The notes beneath the pieces are model-generated. The model worked only from the letters and a program-made list of their open reading frames with translations. It was not told where the DNA came from and did no database searches. A stretch of 33,637 nt of DNA from CAZWCX01 sp964632945 (GTDB lineage: Bacteria; Planctomycetota; MHYJ01; WSZJ01; CAZWCX01): positions 1-33,637 of the forward strand of contig CAZWCX010000080.1 of the NCBI GenBank assembly GCA_964632945.1, written 5' to 3'. Shown here piece after piece: positions 17,249-23,482 of this stretch (positions within the stretch are counted from its first letter, which is position 1; every line of letters starts with the position of its first letter). The position numbers and the translations under genes are program-made.

Positions 17249-17499
17249 GCTCTCCTCCGGGTGTACAGGACGACGTACAGGGGGCAGGAGTTTGAAGGAC
17301 AGCTCGCGCAGGCGGGACCGACCTCCGCCGGCGACATCGGCTCGGCGCGCACCTCGAACCCCATGCGCGGATACAGCTCCATCGCCTCGCGGGCGCGAAC
17401 GGGATCGGCCACGAAGCGCCGGACCCACCCCTCCGCGAGCAAGTCCGCGCGCGCCGGCACGTCCGGGGGTTCCTGGGCAAGGGGATGTCCGCATTCCAT
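17245..17499 (-). CDS. Small cysteine-rich protein of the benzoyl-CoA operon
   Basis: An 84-aa protein that I do not recognise as a named family. It reads as a soluble alpha/beta protein with the central segment GWVRRFVADPVRAREAMELY and a GFEVRAEP strand. It ends in a cysteine motif, CASCPSNSC (C-x2-C-x4-C), followed by PLYVVLYTRRR. The motif could bind zinc or an iron-sulfur cluster. It has a strong GAGGAGG site 7 bases before its ATG, lies 12 bp after bcrD, and overlaps the start of oah (ATGA), so it is a real, co-translated gene. A role as assembly, electron-transfer or regulatory partner of the reductase is only an inference from position. Confidence 0.8.
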   Translation of the reverse strand: MECGHPLAQEPPDVPARADLLAEGWVRRFVADPVRAREAMELYPRMGFEVRAEPMSPAEVGPACASCPSNSCPLYVVLYTRRRA

Positions 17500-17511
17500 G
17501 GCCGGTCCTCC

Positions 17512-18357
17512 TCAAGCCTCCGCGCGGGCGATGCCGCCGCGCTCCCGGCCCAACCCCTGGGCCTGGAGTTTGGCGTGCCGCTGCTGCGACAGCAACGCCG
17601 CCCCGACGGCCCCCGCAAACTGCATCCCGTCCCCCTCGGGAACGTTCACCCGCCCGGGCAGCTTTTCCCGCATGGCGGCGACCATCGTTTCGAAGCGCAG
17701 GATGCCGCCGACGAGCGTGAACTCCGGCTCCATCTGGACGCGCCGCATCAGCTGAACCGCACGATCCGTGAGCGAAAGGATGGAGCCCTGCATGATGTCG
17801 GCGGGCGCGGCGCCGGAGGAGACGTGGTTGATCACCTCCGACTCGGCGAAGACCGCGCACACCCCGGAAATCGGCACCGGGGTATGGGCCGTCGCCGCCA
17901 GCGGCCCGATCTCCTCGGTGCGAAAGCCGAGGTAGCGCGCCGCCTTCTCGACGAACGCCCCGGTTCCCGCGGCGCACTTGTCATTGAGCCGGAACGCCTT
18001 GACCTTCCCCCGGTCGTCGAGGCGGCTGGCCTTCATCGTCTGGCCGCCGATGTCGAGCACCGTGCGCGTCGCGGGGAAAAGCTGCCGCGCGCCCCGCGCC
18101 GCCGCGGTCAGGTCGGTCACCTGGACGTCGCGGAACGACACCTGGAAGCGCCCGTACCCGGTGCTCGCGATGTACGCGACCTCCGATTCCATCAGGCCCG
18201 CGCCCGCCAGGGCGGCACGGAACGATTCGCGGGCGGCCTCGTCGAGCCGGAACCCGGTCGGACGCAGATCGCGGCCCAGGATGCGCAAGTCCTGATCCAT
18301 GAGCACGGTCTTGGTGTACGTGGAGCCGACGTCGATGCCGGCGGTCACGATCCTCAC
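17512..18357 (-). CDS. bcrD: Benzoyl-CoA reductase ATPase subunit D
   Basis: A 281-aa BadF/BadG/BcrA/BcrD-type ATPase (equivalent to BzdQ), half of the ATP-hydrolysing module that drives electron transfer in class I benzoyl-CoA reductase. It has an ASKHA fold: phosphate-1 loop GIDVGSTYTKTVLMD, STGYGR, phosphate-2 loop VLDIGGQTMKA, and a C-terminal GAVGAAL. C128 (NDKCAAGTG) and C167 (SGVCAVFAESEV) are the expected ligands for the [4Fe-4S] cluster bridging the two ATPase subunits. The C-terminal tail after GAVGAALL resembles BcrD, which distinguishes it from the preceding paralogue. It starts at a GTG overlapping the bcrA stop (GTGA). Confidence 0.9.
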   Translation of the reverse strand: MRIVTAGIDVGSTYTKTVLMDQDLRILGRDLRPTGFRLDEAARESFRAALAGAGLMESEVAYIASTGYGRFQVSFRDVQVTDLTAAARGARQLFPATRTVLDIGGQTMKASRLDDRGKVKAFRLNDKCAAGTGAFVEKAARYLGFRTEEIGPLAATAHTPVPISGVCAVFAESEVINHVSSGAAPADIMQGSILSLTDRAVQLMRRVQMEPEFTLVGGILRFETMVAAMREKLPGRVNVPEGDGMQFAGAVGAALLSQQRHAKLQAQGLGRERGGIARAEA

Positions 18358-19205
18358 GGGCCACTCCTTTCCTTCGACACGGCGGCGTCCGTCCCGCGCC
18401 CGTCCCCGTGGGGGCTCCGGCGCGCAACCACATGGTCGAGGGCGTACAAGGCCGCTCCGAGGGCCCCCATGTAGTGCGAGTCCGGACTCACGTTCACCGC
18501 CCCCCCCAGCACTTGTTGCAGCGTGCTCACCATCGCCGGGTTCTTCGCCACGCCGCCCGTGAAGGTGATCTCCGGCTCGATCCCGACGCGGCGCAGGAGC
18601 GCCACGGAACGGGATGCGATCGACTCGTGCACCCCCTTCAGGATGTCATCCACCTGCTTCCCCTTGCCGAGCCAGGAGAGCACTTCCGACTCCGCGAAGA
18701 CCGTGCAGGTGGTGCTGATCTTGACCGGTCGATGACCGCGCAGGGCGACCCCGCCGAGCTCATCGAGCGGGATGCCGAGCGCCGCCGCGGAAGACTGGAG
18801 GAAGCGCCCGGTCCCCGCCGCGCACTTGTCGTTCATGCAGAAGTCGATCACCTCCCCGGCGGAGCTGACCCGGATCGCCTTGGTGTCCTGGCCGCCCATG
18901 TCCACCACCGACCGCGTGGCGGGGAACATGTGGACGGCGCCGCGCGCGTGGCAGGTGATCTCGGTGACCTGCGCGTTGCCGAAGGTGACCCGGTACCGGC
19001 CGTAGCCGGTCCCGATCACCCAGGCGACGTCTCCCTCGTCCAGCTTCGCGTCCTTGAGCGCGAGCAGGAACGCCTGCTCCGCGGCCTGGACCACGTTCGC
19101 ACCGGTGTCGATCAGCGCGCGCCCGACGATGCGGCGGCTTTCATCGACCAGCACGGCCTTCGTCTGGGTGGAGCCGACGTCCACTCCCCCTGCGCAGGTC
19201 TTCAT
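18354..19205 (-). CDS. bcrA: Benzoyl-CoA reductase ATPase subunit A (short, Bzd type)
   Basis: A 283-aa ASKHA ATPase paralogous to its neighbour, with GVDVGSTQTKAVLVD, GTGYGRY, VVDMGGQDTKAI and the cluster cysteines C128 (NDKCAAGTG) and C167 (TTCTVFAESEV). It would pair with subunit D around a shared [4Fe-4S] cluster and pass electrons to the B/C module at the cost of ATP. At 283 aa it is much shorter than Thauera BcrA or Rhodopseudomonas BadF (about 440 aa). It resembles Azoarcus BzdP in length, so the complex looks Bzd-like. The ATG at 19205 overlaps the bcrB stop (ATGA). The long open frame upstream is a shadow of bcrB. The last 20 residues are hydrophilic and unconserved-looking. Confidence 0.9.
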   Translation of the reverse strand: MKTCAGGVDVGSTQTKAVLVDESRRIVGRALIDTGANVVQAAEQAFLLALKDAKLDEGDVAWVIGTGYGRYRVTFGNAQVTEITCHARGAVHMFPATRSVVDMGGQDTKAIRVSSAGEVIDFCMNDKCAAGTGRFLQSSAAALGIPLDELGGVALRGHRPVKISTTCTVFAESEVLSWLGKGKQVDDILKGVHESIASRSVALLRRVGIEPEITFTGGVAKNPAMVSTLQQVLGGAVNVSPDSHYMGALGAALYALDHVVARRSPHGDGRGTDAAVSKERSGP

Positions 19206-20509
19206 GACGCCCCCCCATCGGCTGCCGCCATCCGCCGGCGCGTCGCCAGCCCCTCGAAGAACGCGTCGATCCGGTTCTTCAGCTGCGCCTCCGAGACGAC
19301 GCGCTTGTCCATCATGTCCGATTCGATCAGCAGGCTCGGCACGTCGTTCTGCTCCATCAGGGCGCGCCGCTGATCCGCCATGCCCGTCGAGGTGGTGCGG
19401 CAGCTCTTGATCGGGTGAAACACCACGCCGTCCGCCTTGTGGTCCTGGATCATCGCGGCGAGCGAGTCGACCGGATGAAACATCCCGTCCATGGCGGAGC
19501 GCACCTGCACGAGCAGACCTTCCGCGAGGCTCTCGATCGGCCGGGCCAGGTCGTACTCGTGCCCCGTATTGGCGCCCCCGGCCGCAAACCAGAGATAGGT
19601 GGAATTCACGAACGTCCCGCCCCAGCCGGAAAAGAGCTCGTTGAAGCGGCGGAAGATCGGATAGCACGGCACGCCGACGAACAGGAGTCGGTACTTCTCG
19701 TCCTCCAGCGTCCCCAGCCCCCGCGCCACCTTGTATTCCATCTCCTCCACCAGCTCCTCGAAGTAGACCGCCCCCTGCTCGGTACCGCGGAAGGCGTTCA
19801 TCATCCCGAGGTAGACCGTCCCTTCCATCAGGGCGCTGAACGGGGCCGGCCGACTGCGATTGAGCTCGAGCACACGCCGCCACGCGCGGTTCATCCGATT
19901 GGCGTACCCCATCGTTTCGCGCAGCCGGTCCGGATCGAGCCGCGTCCCCGTCAGGGTCTCGCAGGCGGTGATCAGCTCGCGAATCTGCGCCTCGACGTAC
20001 TTGCGATCGCGCTCGAAGTCCGCGTCCCCCGGCCGGCTCACGATCCCGCCCTGCCGCGTCCCGGGCACGTCCACGGTCAGCGTGGGCACGGGGTAGAACC
20101 GCTCCCAGATTTCCGCCCATTTGAGGTAGGTGTTGCACGCGTTGGTCAGCACCACGATCGACGGAGGCGGAATGCGGCCCATCGGGTGCTTGCCTCCGTC
20201 CAGCTGCATCGCCACGTCGGCCTTGACGTAGCCGCAGATGTCGGGTGAATAGCCCCAGTCCTCCGCCGCGTTCAGATACTCGTGCGCCACCCGCCGCACC
20301 GCGGTCTGCAACGCGTTGATTTCCGGGAAGACCAGATGGATCCCGAACGCCCGCAGCACCTCGGCCAGGCTCCCCATCACGAACACGTACGCGATCTTCT
20401 CGCCCCGGCGGGCCGCCGGATCCAGGCCGGCGAACCAGTCGCGAAATCCCTGCGCGCCGTCGCGCGTACCGCGACCGACGATCGTCTCGTTCAGCTCCGT
20501 TGCGCCCAT
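19202..20509 (-). CDS. bcrB: Benzoyl-CoA reductase subunit B
   Basis: A 435-aa subunit of the 2-hydroxyglutaryl-CoA dehydratase D-component superfamily (BcrB/BadE/BzdO, usually 435-450 aa). With subunit C it forms the catalytic half that binds benzoyl-CoA and iron-sulfur clusters and reduces the ring by two electrons. Candidate cluster or structural cysteines are C92, C125 (LTNACNTYLKW), C282 (VGVPCYPIF) and C370 (FHPIKSCRTTSTG). The superfamily segment IESDMMD lies near the C-terminus. A GGGGAAGG site directly precedes the ATG, which lies 15 bp after bcrC. The subunit is oxygen-sensitive in all characterised cases, so the host is expected to use it anaerobically. Confidence 0.92.
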   Translation of the reverse strand: MGATELNETIVGRGTRDGAQGFRDWFAGLDPAARRGEKIAYVFVMGSLAEVLRAFGIHLVFPEINALQTAVRRVAHEYLNAAEDWGYSPDICGYVKADVAMQLDGGKHPMGRIPPPSIVVLTNACNTYLKWAEIWERFYPVPTLTVDVPGTRQGGIVSRPGDADFERDRKYVEAQIRELITACETLTGTRLDPDRLRETMGYANRMNRAWRRVLELNRSRPAPFSALMEGTVYLGMMNAFRGTEQGAVYFEELVEEMEYKVARGLGTLEDEKYRLLFVGVPCYPIFRRFNELFSGWGGTFVNSTYLWFAAGGANTGHEYDLARPIESLAEGLLVQVRSAMDGMFHPVDSLAAMIQDHKADGVVFHPIKSCRTTSTGMADQRRALMEQNDVPSLLIESDMMDKRVVSEAQLKNRIDAFFEGLATRRRMAAADGGAS

Positions 20510-20524
20510 GCGCCTTCCCCCGAC

Positions 20525-21685
20525 TCAGTCGAAGAGGATGTTCTCCGCGAACGTCTCGAGTTGCATCCCCAGGTGATCGAAGGTGGTCATGTTCTCCTCG
20601 AACTCGCTGACGAAGTACGGGACGCCCGCCTCCTCCAGCTCCTTCGCGTAGGCCACCTGTTCATCCAGGCCCGGCTCGCACATCTTCGCCGCCGTGATGA
20701 TCGCCGCGGTCGCGCCCGCGTCGCGCAACGAGGCCATCAGCATCTTTTCCTTGGGTTTGCGCAGATCGTGCTGCACCGGGCTGAACGTCGAGTCCTCGAT
20801 GTACGCGCGGGCCAGGTTCACGAGCGGATCCCCTTCCGCCGGCACGTCCCCGAGGATCCAGCGCAGGCCGATCAGGAGGTCGTCGTCGACCACGTAGCAC
20901 GACTCCCCGACCACGCGCAGCAGGTCGAGCGGGGGCTGTTCGCAGAATCCCCCCATGAAGACCACGCGGATCTTGTCCTGCAGCCGCGCCGCGCGATCGT
21001 GCAACTGTCGAATCGACCGCTTCAGGATCTCGTTGTGCTCCTCGCGCGGGATCAGCCCTCCCACCGCGACCAGCACGAACGCCTCGTCGATCCGGACCTG
21101 CCACGGCCGCTCGCGCTTGAGTTGATACAGTTCCCGGATCAGCGAACGGTTGCGGTTGAACACCCCGATCGATCGGCGCAGATCGTCGTCCGCGATCGGC
21201 CGTCCGCCCCACGCCTCCAGCTCCCGGCGCACCCGACCGTACTCGTCCGCCAGATACGACACCGAAGACGCGGAGTTGGGGTTCTGGGGCAGGTAGAGCA
21301 CCTGGCTCGGGTAGGTGACGTTTCTCCCCCAGATCGCGGCCAGGTTGCGCGCGGCATCGCAGATCGGGGGCGCGAAGAACCCGTCCAGGACCAGACGCTT
21401 GCTCAACGCCAGTTCCAGGGAGGTCTTGAGGATCGAGCACAGATACGAACCGAACCGGCTGTCGGCCTGCCGAGGCTCCACCGGCCCCCCGCGCACCTTC
21501 ACGGGCAGCCAGCCGGCCGCGTGCGCGATCTCCTCCGGGAAGTAGACCTGGAAGTGGCCGAGCACCTTGCCCCCGCGCTCGCGCCACCGCTGCACGGTCG
21601 GAAAGGAGGCATCCTCGAGCAGCTCGCGACAGGCGAGCAGGGTTTCGTCGAGCGGCTTTCCGTCGGCCTCGGGGAAGACCTTCAC
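20525..21685 (-). CDS. bcrC: Benzoyl-CoA reductase subunit C
   Basis: A 386-aa subunit, the same length as Thauera BcrC (BadD/BzdN family), and partner of subunit B in the ring-reducing module. Cysteines in conserved-looking settings are C83, C109 (APPICDAARN), C248 (GGFCEQPPLD), C263 and C336 (KMCEPGLDEQ). The last motif is typical of the superfamily and likely holds the active-site cluster. The N-terminal VYFPEEIAHAAGWLPVKV is a hallmark of this group. It starts at a GTG overlapping the stop of the flavin-reductase-like gene (GTGA). This makes it the second gene of the operon and the first of the reductase block. Confidence 0.93.
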   Translation of the reverse strand: MKVFPEADGKPLDETLLACRELLEDASFPTVQRWRERGGKVLGHFQVYFPEEIAHAAGWLPVKVRGGPVEPRQADSRFGSYLCSILKTSLELALSKRLVLDGFFAPPICDAARNLAAIWGRNVTYPSQVLYLPQNPNSASSVSYLADEYGRVRRELEAWGGRPIADDDLRRSIGVFNRNRSLIRELYQLKRERPWQVRIDEAFVLVAVGGLIPREEHNEILKRSIRQLHDRAARLQDKIRVVFMGGFCEQPPLDLLRVVGESCYVVDDDLLIGLRWILGDVPAEGDPLVNLARAYIEDSTFSPVQHDLRKPKEKMLMASLRDAGATAAIITAAKMCEPGLDEQVAYAKELEEAGVPYFVSEFEENMTTFDHLGMQLETFAENILFD

Positions 21686-22308
21686 TTCTCACCTCCCGGC
21701 CGCCGGGGCTGCGCAAACCGAAGAATGCGACCGACGGTCGAAAACACGTATCCGGACGGACCGCTGTGCAGATGGCCCAGCGGACAGAAGTCCTCCGCAC
21801 TCGGCGCCCCGTCGCGAACCAGGTCGTCTTCCACGTGCACGAGCAGGACCTCCCCCACCACGAAACTCGCCTCGGACCCCGGGATCCGCCACACGTCGGC
21901 GCGGCGACACTCCAGGGACACCGGCGAGGCCCCCACCCGGGGCGGCCGCACGCACTCCGACGCGACCGGCCGCAATCCGCACGCCTCGAATTCGCTCACC
22001 TCGGGCGGGTGGTCCACGGAGGCCAGAACCGCCTGTTCCGCCAACCGGGGAGAGACCGCGTTCACCGTGAATTCCCCGGTCTCCTCGAGATTGCGCAGCG
22101 TGTCCTTCACCTGACCGTGACGCGGCAGGATCGAGATCCCGAGCAGGGCCGGGGACGCCGAGAGAATCGTCACCATGCTGAACGGCGCCAGATTCGCCAC
22201 CCCCGCCCGCGAGACCGTCGCCACCAGCACCACGGGACGGGGGGCGATGCAGAACGACAGGGTCTGGAACACCGCCCCGTAGGCGGCCCGCGACGGGTCG
22301 ATTTTCAT
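21682..22308 (-). CDS. Flavin reductase-like FMN-binding protein
   Basis: A 208-aa protein of the flavin reductase-like, FMN-binding split-barrel family. The first strand region IAPRPVVLVATVSRAGVANLAPFSMVTILSA corresponds to the FMN-contacting part. Further on are the family-typical EFTVNAV, then ASVDHPPEVSEFEACGL, and SLECRRADVWRI. Members range from NAD(P)H:flavin reductases to FMN proteins with other roles. The gene starts at 22308 behind a GGAAG site and overlaps bcrC (GTGA), so it heads the benzoyl-CoA operon. It may supply reduced flavin or protect the reductase from oxygen. These are inferences, and no ferredoxin gene accompanies it. Confidence 0.8.
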   Translation of the reverse strand: MKIDPSRAAYGAVFQTLSFCIAPRPVVLVATVSRAGVANLAPFSMVTILSASPALLGISILPRHGQVKDTLRNLEETGEFTVNAVSPRLAEQAVLASVDHPPEVSEFEACGLRPVASECVRPPRVGASPVSLECRRADVWRIPGSEASFVVGEVLLVHVEDDLVRDGAPSAEDFCPLGHLHSGPSGYVFSTVGRILRFAQPRRPGGEK

Positions 22309-22310
22309 GC

Positions 22311-22348
22311 AGGAACTTCCCGGGACAGAGTCCGGACCGGTAGTTCCT
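22311..22348. promoter_or_regulatory. Inverted repeat in the operon leader
   Basis: AGGAACT (22311-22317) and AGTTCCT (22342-22348) are perfect 7-bp inverted repeats. They lie immediately before the first codon of the benzoyl-CoA operon, with a smaller GGAC-AGA-GTCC dyad inside. They could be an operator or an RNA hairpin that covers the ribosome site. Confidence 0.4.
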
Positions 22349-22358
22349 TCACATCGAA

Positions 22359-22374
22359 AGCAATCCGTGGGCCC
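22359..22374 (-). promoter_or_regulatory. Weak sigma54-like site upstream of the benzoyl-CoA operon
   Basis: Read on the minus strand, GGGCCCACGGATTGCT has the invariant GG and GC 10 bp apart and a TTGCT -12 box, but only a partial -24 box. Initiation would fall about 40 bases before the operon's first ATG, next to the leader inverted repeat. No convincing sigma70 promoter is seen in this gap. Confidence 0.25.
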
Positions 22375-22427
22375 GATCCCCGGCATGGCCGAGGAAGGCT
22401 GAAATCCCCCCATTCGGGCCTCCGGAA

Positions 22428-22490
22428 CCCCCTCGGGGGGGCCTCCGCCGCGACCGGGGGCGCATCCCCCTGGGCAGGAATCCGCTGCCC
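22428..22490. terminator. Cluster of three hairpins after the hemerythrin gene
   Basis: Three short stems follow each other: CCCCC/GGGGG (about 22428-22440), GGGGG/CCCCC (22456-22470) and GGGCAG/CTGCCC (22472-22477 / 22485-22490). They lie between the hemerythrin stop and the operon start. None has a T-run, so termination would have to be rho-dependent or leaky. Confidence 0.3.
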
Positions 22491-22501
22491 GGCGGGGAGT
22501 T

Positions 22502-23023
22502 TTACTCCGTCCCGCCCGCCGGGGGAGCGGGTTCCCCCGTCGCCGGTCCGTGCGAATCCGCCCGCAGGCACTGGGCGAGAATTCGTGAGGATTCCTCCGC
22601 ACCGACCCGCCGGTCGAGTTCGGGATAGAGGATCGCCCGCTCCCGGGTTTCGTGATGGTCCAGTATGTGGAGCAGCGGCCCCTGGCGATGCAGAAACTCG
22701 TGGGCCTGGCGCGCGCCCGCCGCCGGGTCCCGCGCCAGCTCGCGGGCCTCGGTGAGAAGCTCGTCCAGGAGCGCCAGGATGCGCTGGTGCTCGAGGCGGA
22801 AATACTCCGCTCGCCCGCCGCGAGGCGGCGAGGGCACCCGCGCCTCGTACAGCGGCAGGATGCGGGTCTCTTCGTCCTCGATATGCCGCCGCAAATCCCG
22901 GGCAAACGCCTCGAGCGCCTCCGCGGCCCGGGTGAACTCCAGGCCCACGACGCGGTCGCGGTGCACCGCGAGCGCTTCGTGCAAGGAGGCATGAAGATCC
23001 ATCAATTCCGACAGGGCAGCCAT
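22502..23023 (-). CDS. Hemerythrin-like HHE-domain protein
   Basis: A 173-aa, mostly helical cytoplasmic protein with a hemerythrin HHE fold. The iron-ligand candidates are spread over four helices: an early His (LHASLHEAL), H47 and the HIEDEETRILPLYE segment, RLEHQRI, and LHILDHHETRERAILYPEL. Such proteins bind O2 or NO at a di-iron site, or handle iron or redox signals. GGAGGTG lies 7 bases before the ATG. It is on the same strand as the benzoyl-CoA operon and 193 bp upstream, separated by hairpins, so read-through is possible. Proximity to an oxygen-sensitive reductase suggests an oxygen-related role, but this is inference. The last 20 residues are a Pro/Gly/Ala tail. Confidence 0.85.
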   Translation of the reverse strand: MAALSELMDLHASLHEALAVHRDRVVGLEFTRAAEALEAFARDLRRHIEDEETRILPLYEARVPSPPRGGRAEYFRLEHQRILALLDELLTEARELARDPAAGARQAHEFLHRQGPLLHILDHHETRERAILYPELDRRVGAEESSRILAQCLRADSHGPATGEPAPPAGGTE

Positions 23024-23090
23024 GGCATCACCTCCGGTCTACGCTTCCCCGCGGGGAATCCCGCAACCGGCATGCCTGACCCGGAGGCGC

Positions 23091-23114
23091 CGAACCGGTC
23101 GCGCGGCCGGTTCG
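23091..23114. promoter_or_regulatory. Perfect inverted repeat CGAACCGG-N8-CCGGTTCG
   Basis: Eight-base arms at 23091-23098 and 23107-23114 with an 8-base spacer lie about 70 bp upstream of the hemerythrin start. A third copy of CCGGTTCG is at 23184-23191. The arrangement fits a dimeric repressor operator. Confidence 0.35.
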
Positions 23115-23178
23115 AATTGGGGCACCTCATTTGCGCCGGGCGAGTGCGCCCGCCCAGCCGCGGGAGAAGGGAGTCGCG

Positions 23179-23421
23179 ATGAACCGGTTCGAACCCACGC
23201 TGAACGCCGCTTGCCCTACGCTCTCCTCCCCCTCCGCCGCCCCGCGCCACGGCCCGGACCGCTTCCCCACGGATTCCGCGCTCCCGGTCTCCGGCCGCAG
23301 CGGGCCCACTCCGGCCCCGGTCGCCGAACCGCCGGGACTCGACCTCGCCCGCGGCCAGGATCGATGGACCGACCCTTCACGCCCGCCGGGCTGGATGCCC
23401 TGCGAGCACCCGTGGGGGTAG
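23179..23421 (+). CDS. Possible small proline-rich protein
   Basis: An 80-aa frame with an AAGGGAG site 6 bases before its ATG and high third-position GC. Its composition is rich in proline and serine, with no recognised domain, signal peptide or membrane segment. It lies divergent to the hemerythrin gene and convergent to the radical SAM terminator. It may be a spurious frame. The surrounding 23,024-23,482 stretch has no other candidate gene. Confidence 0.25.
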   Translation: MNRFEPTLNAACPTLSSPSAAPRHGPDRFPTDSALPVSGRSGPTPAPVAEPPGLDLARGQDRWTDPSRPPGWMPCEHPWG

Positions 23422-23430
23422 CCACGCCCG

Positions 23431-23462
23431 AAAACAAAAACGCCCTCCGCGCGGGAGGGCGT
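23431..23462 (-). terminator. Rho-independent terminator of the radical SAM gene
   Basis: On the minus strand a GC-rich stem (ACGCCCTCC / GGAGGGCGT, with a tight GC loop) is followed by TTTTTGTTTT. It begins 20 bp after the stop codon of the radical SAM gene and is the clearest intrinsic terminator in the window. Confidence 0.85.
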
Positions 23463-23482
23463 GCCGGAAGGACATGGCGCGA

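Noticed and set aside
14614..17755. Long plus-strand frames opposite the benzoyl-CoA genes (636 and 842 aa)
   Set aside because: They are shadows. The minus-strand genes have ribosome sites, overlapping starts and stops, and conserved catalytic residues.
23105..23200. tRNA-like GGTTCGAA segments
   Set aside because: The bases flanking TTCGA do not form a T-stem, and no acceptor or anticodon arm can be drawn. They read better as operator-type repeats.
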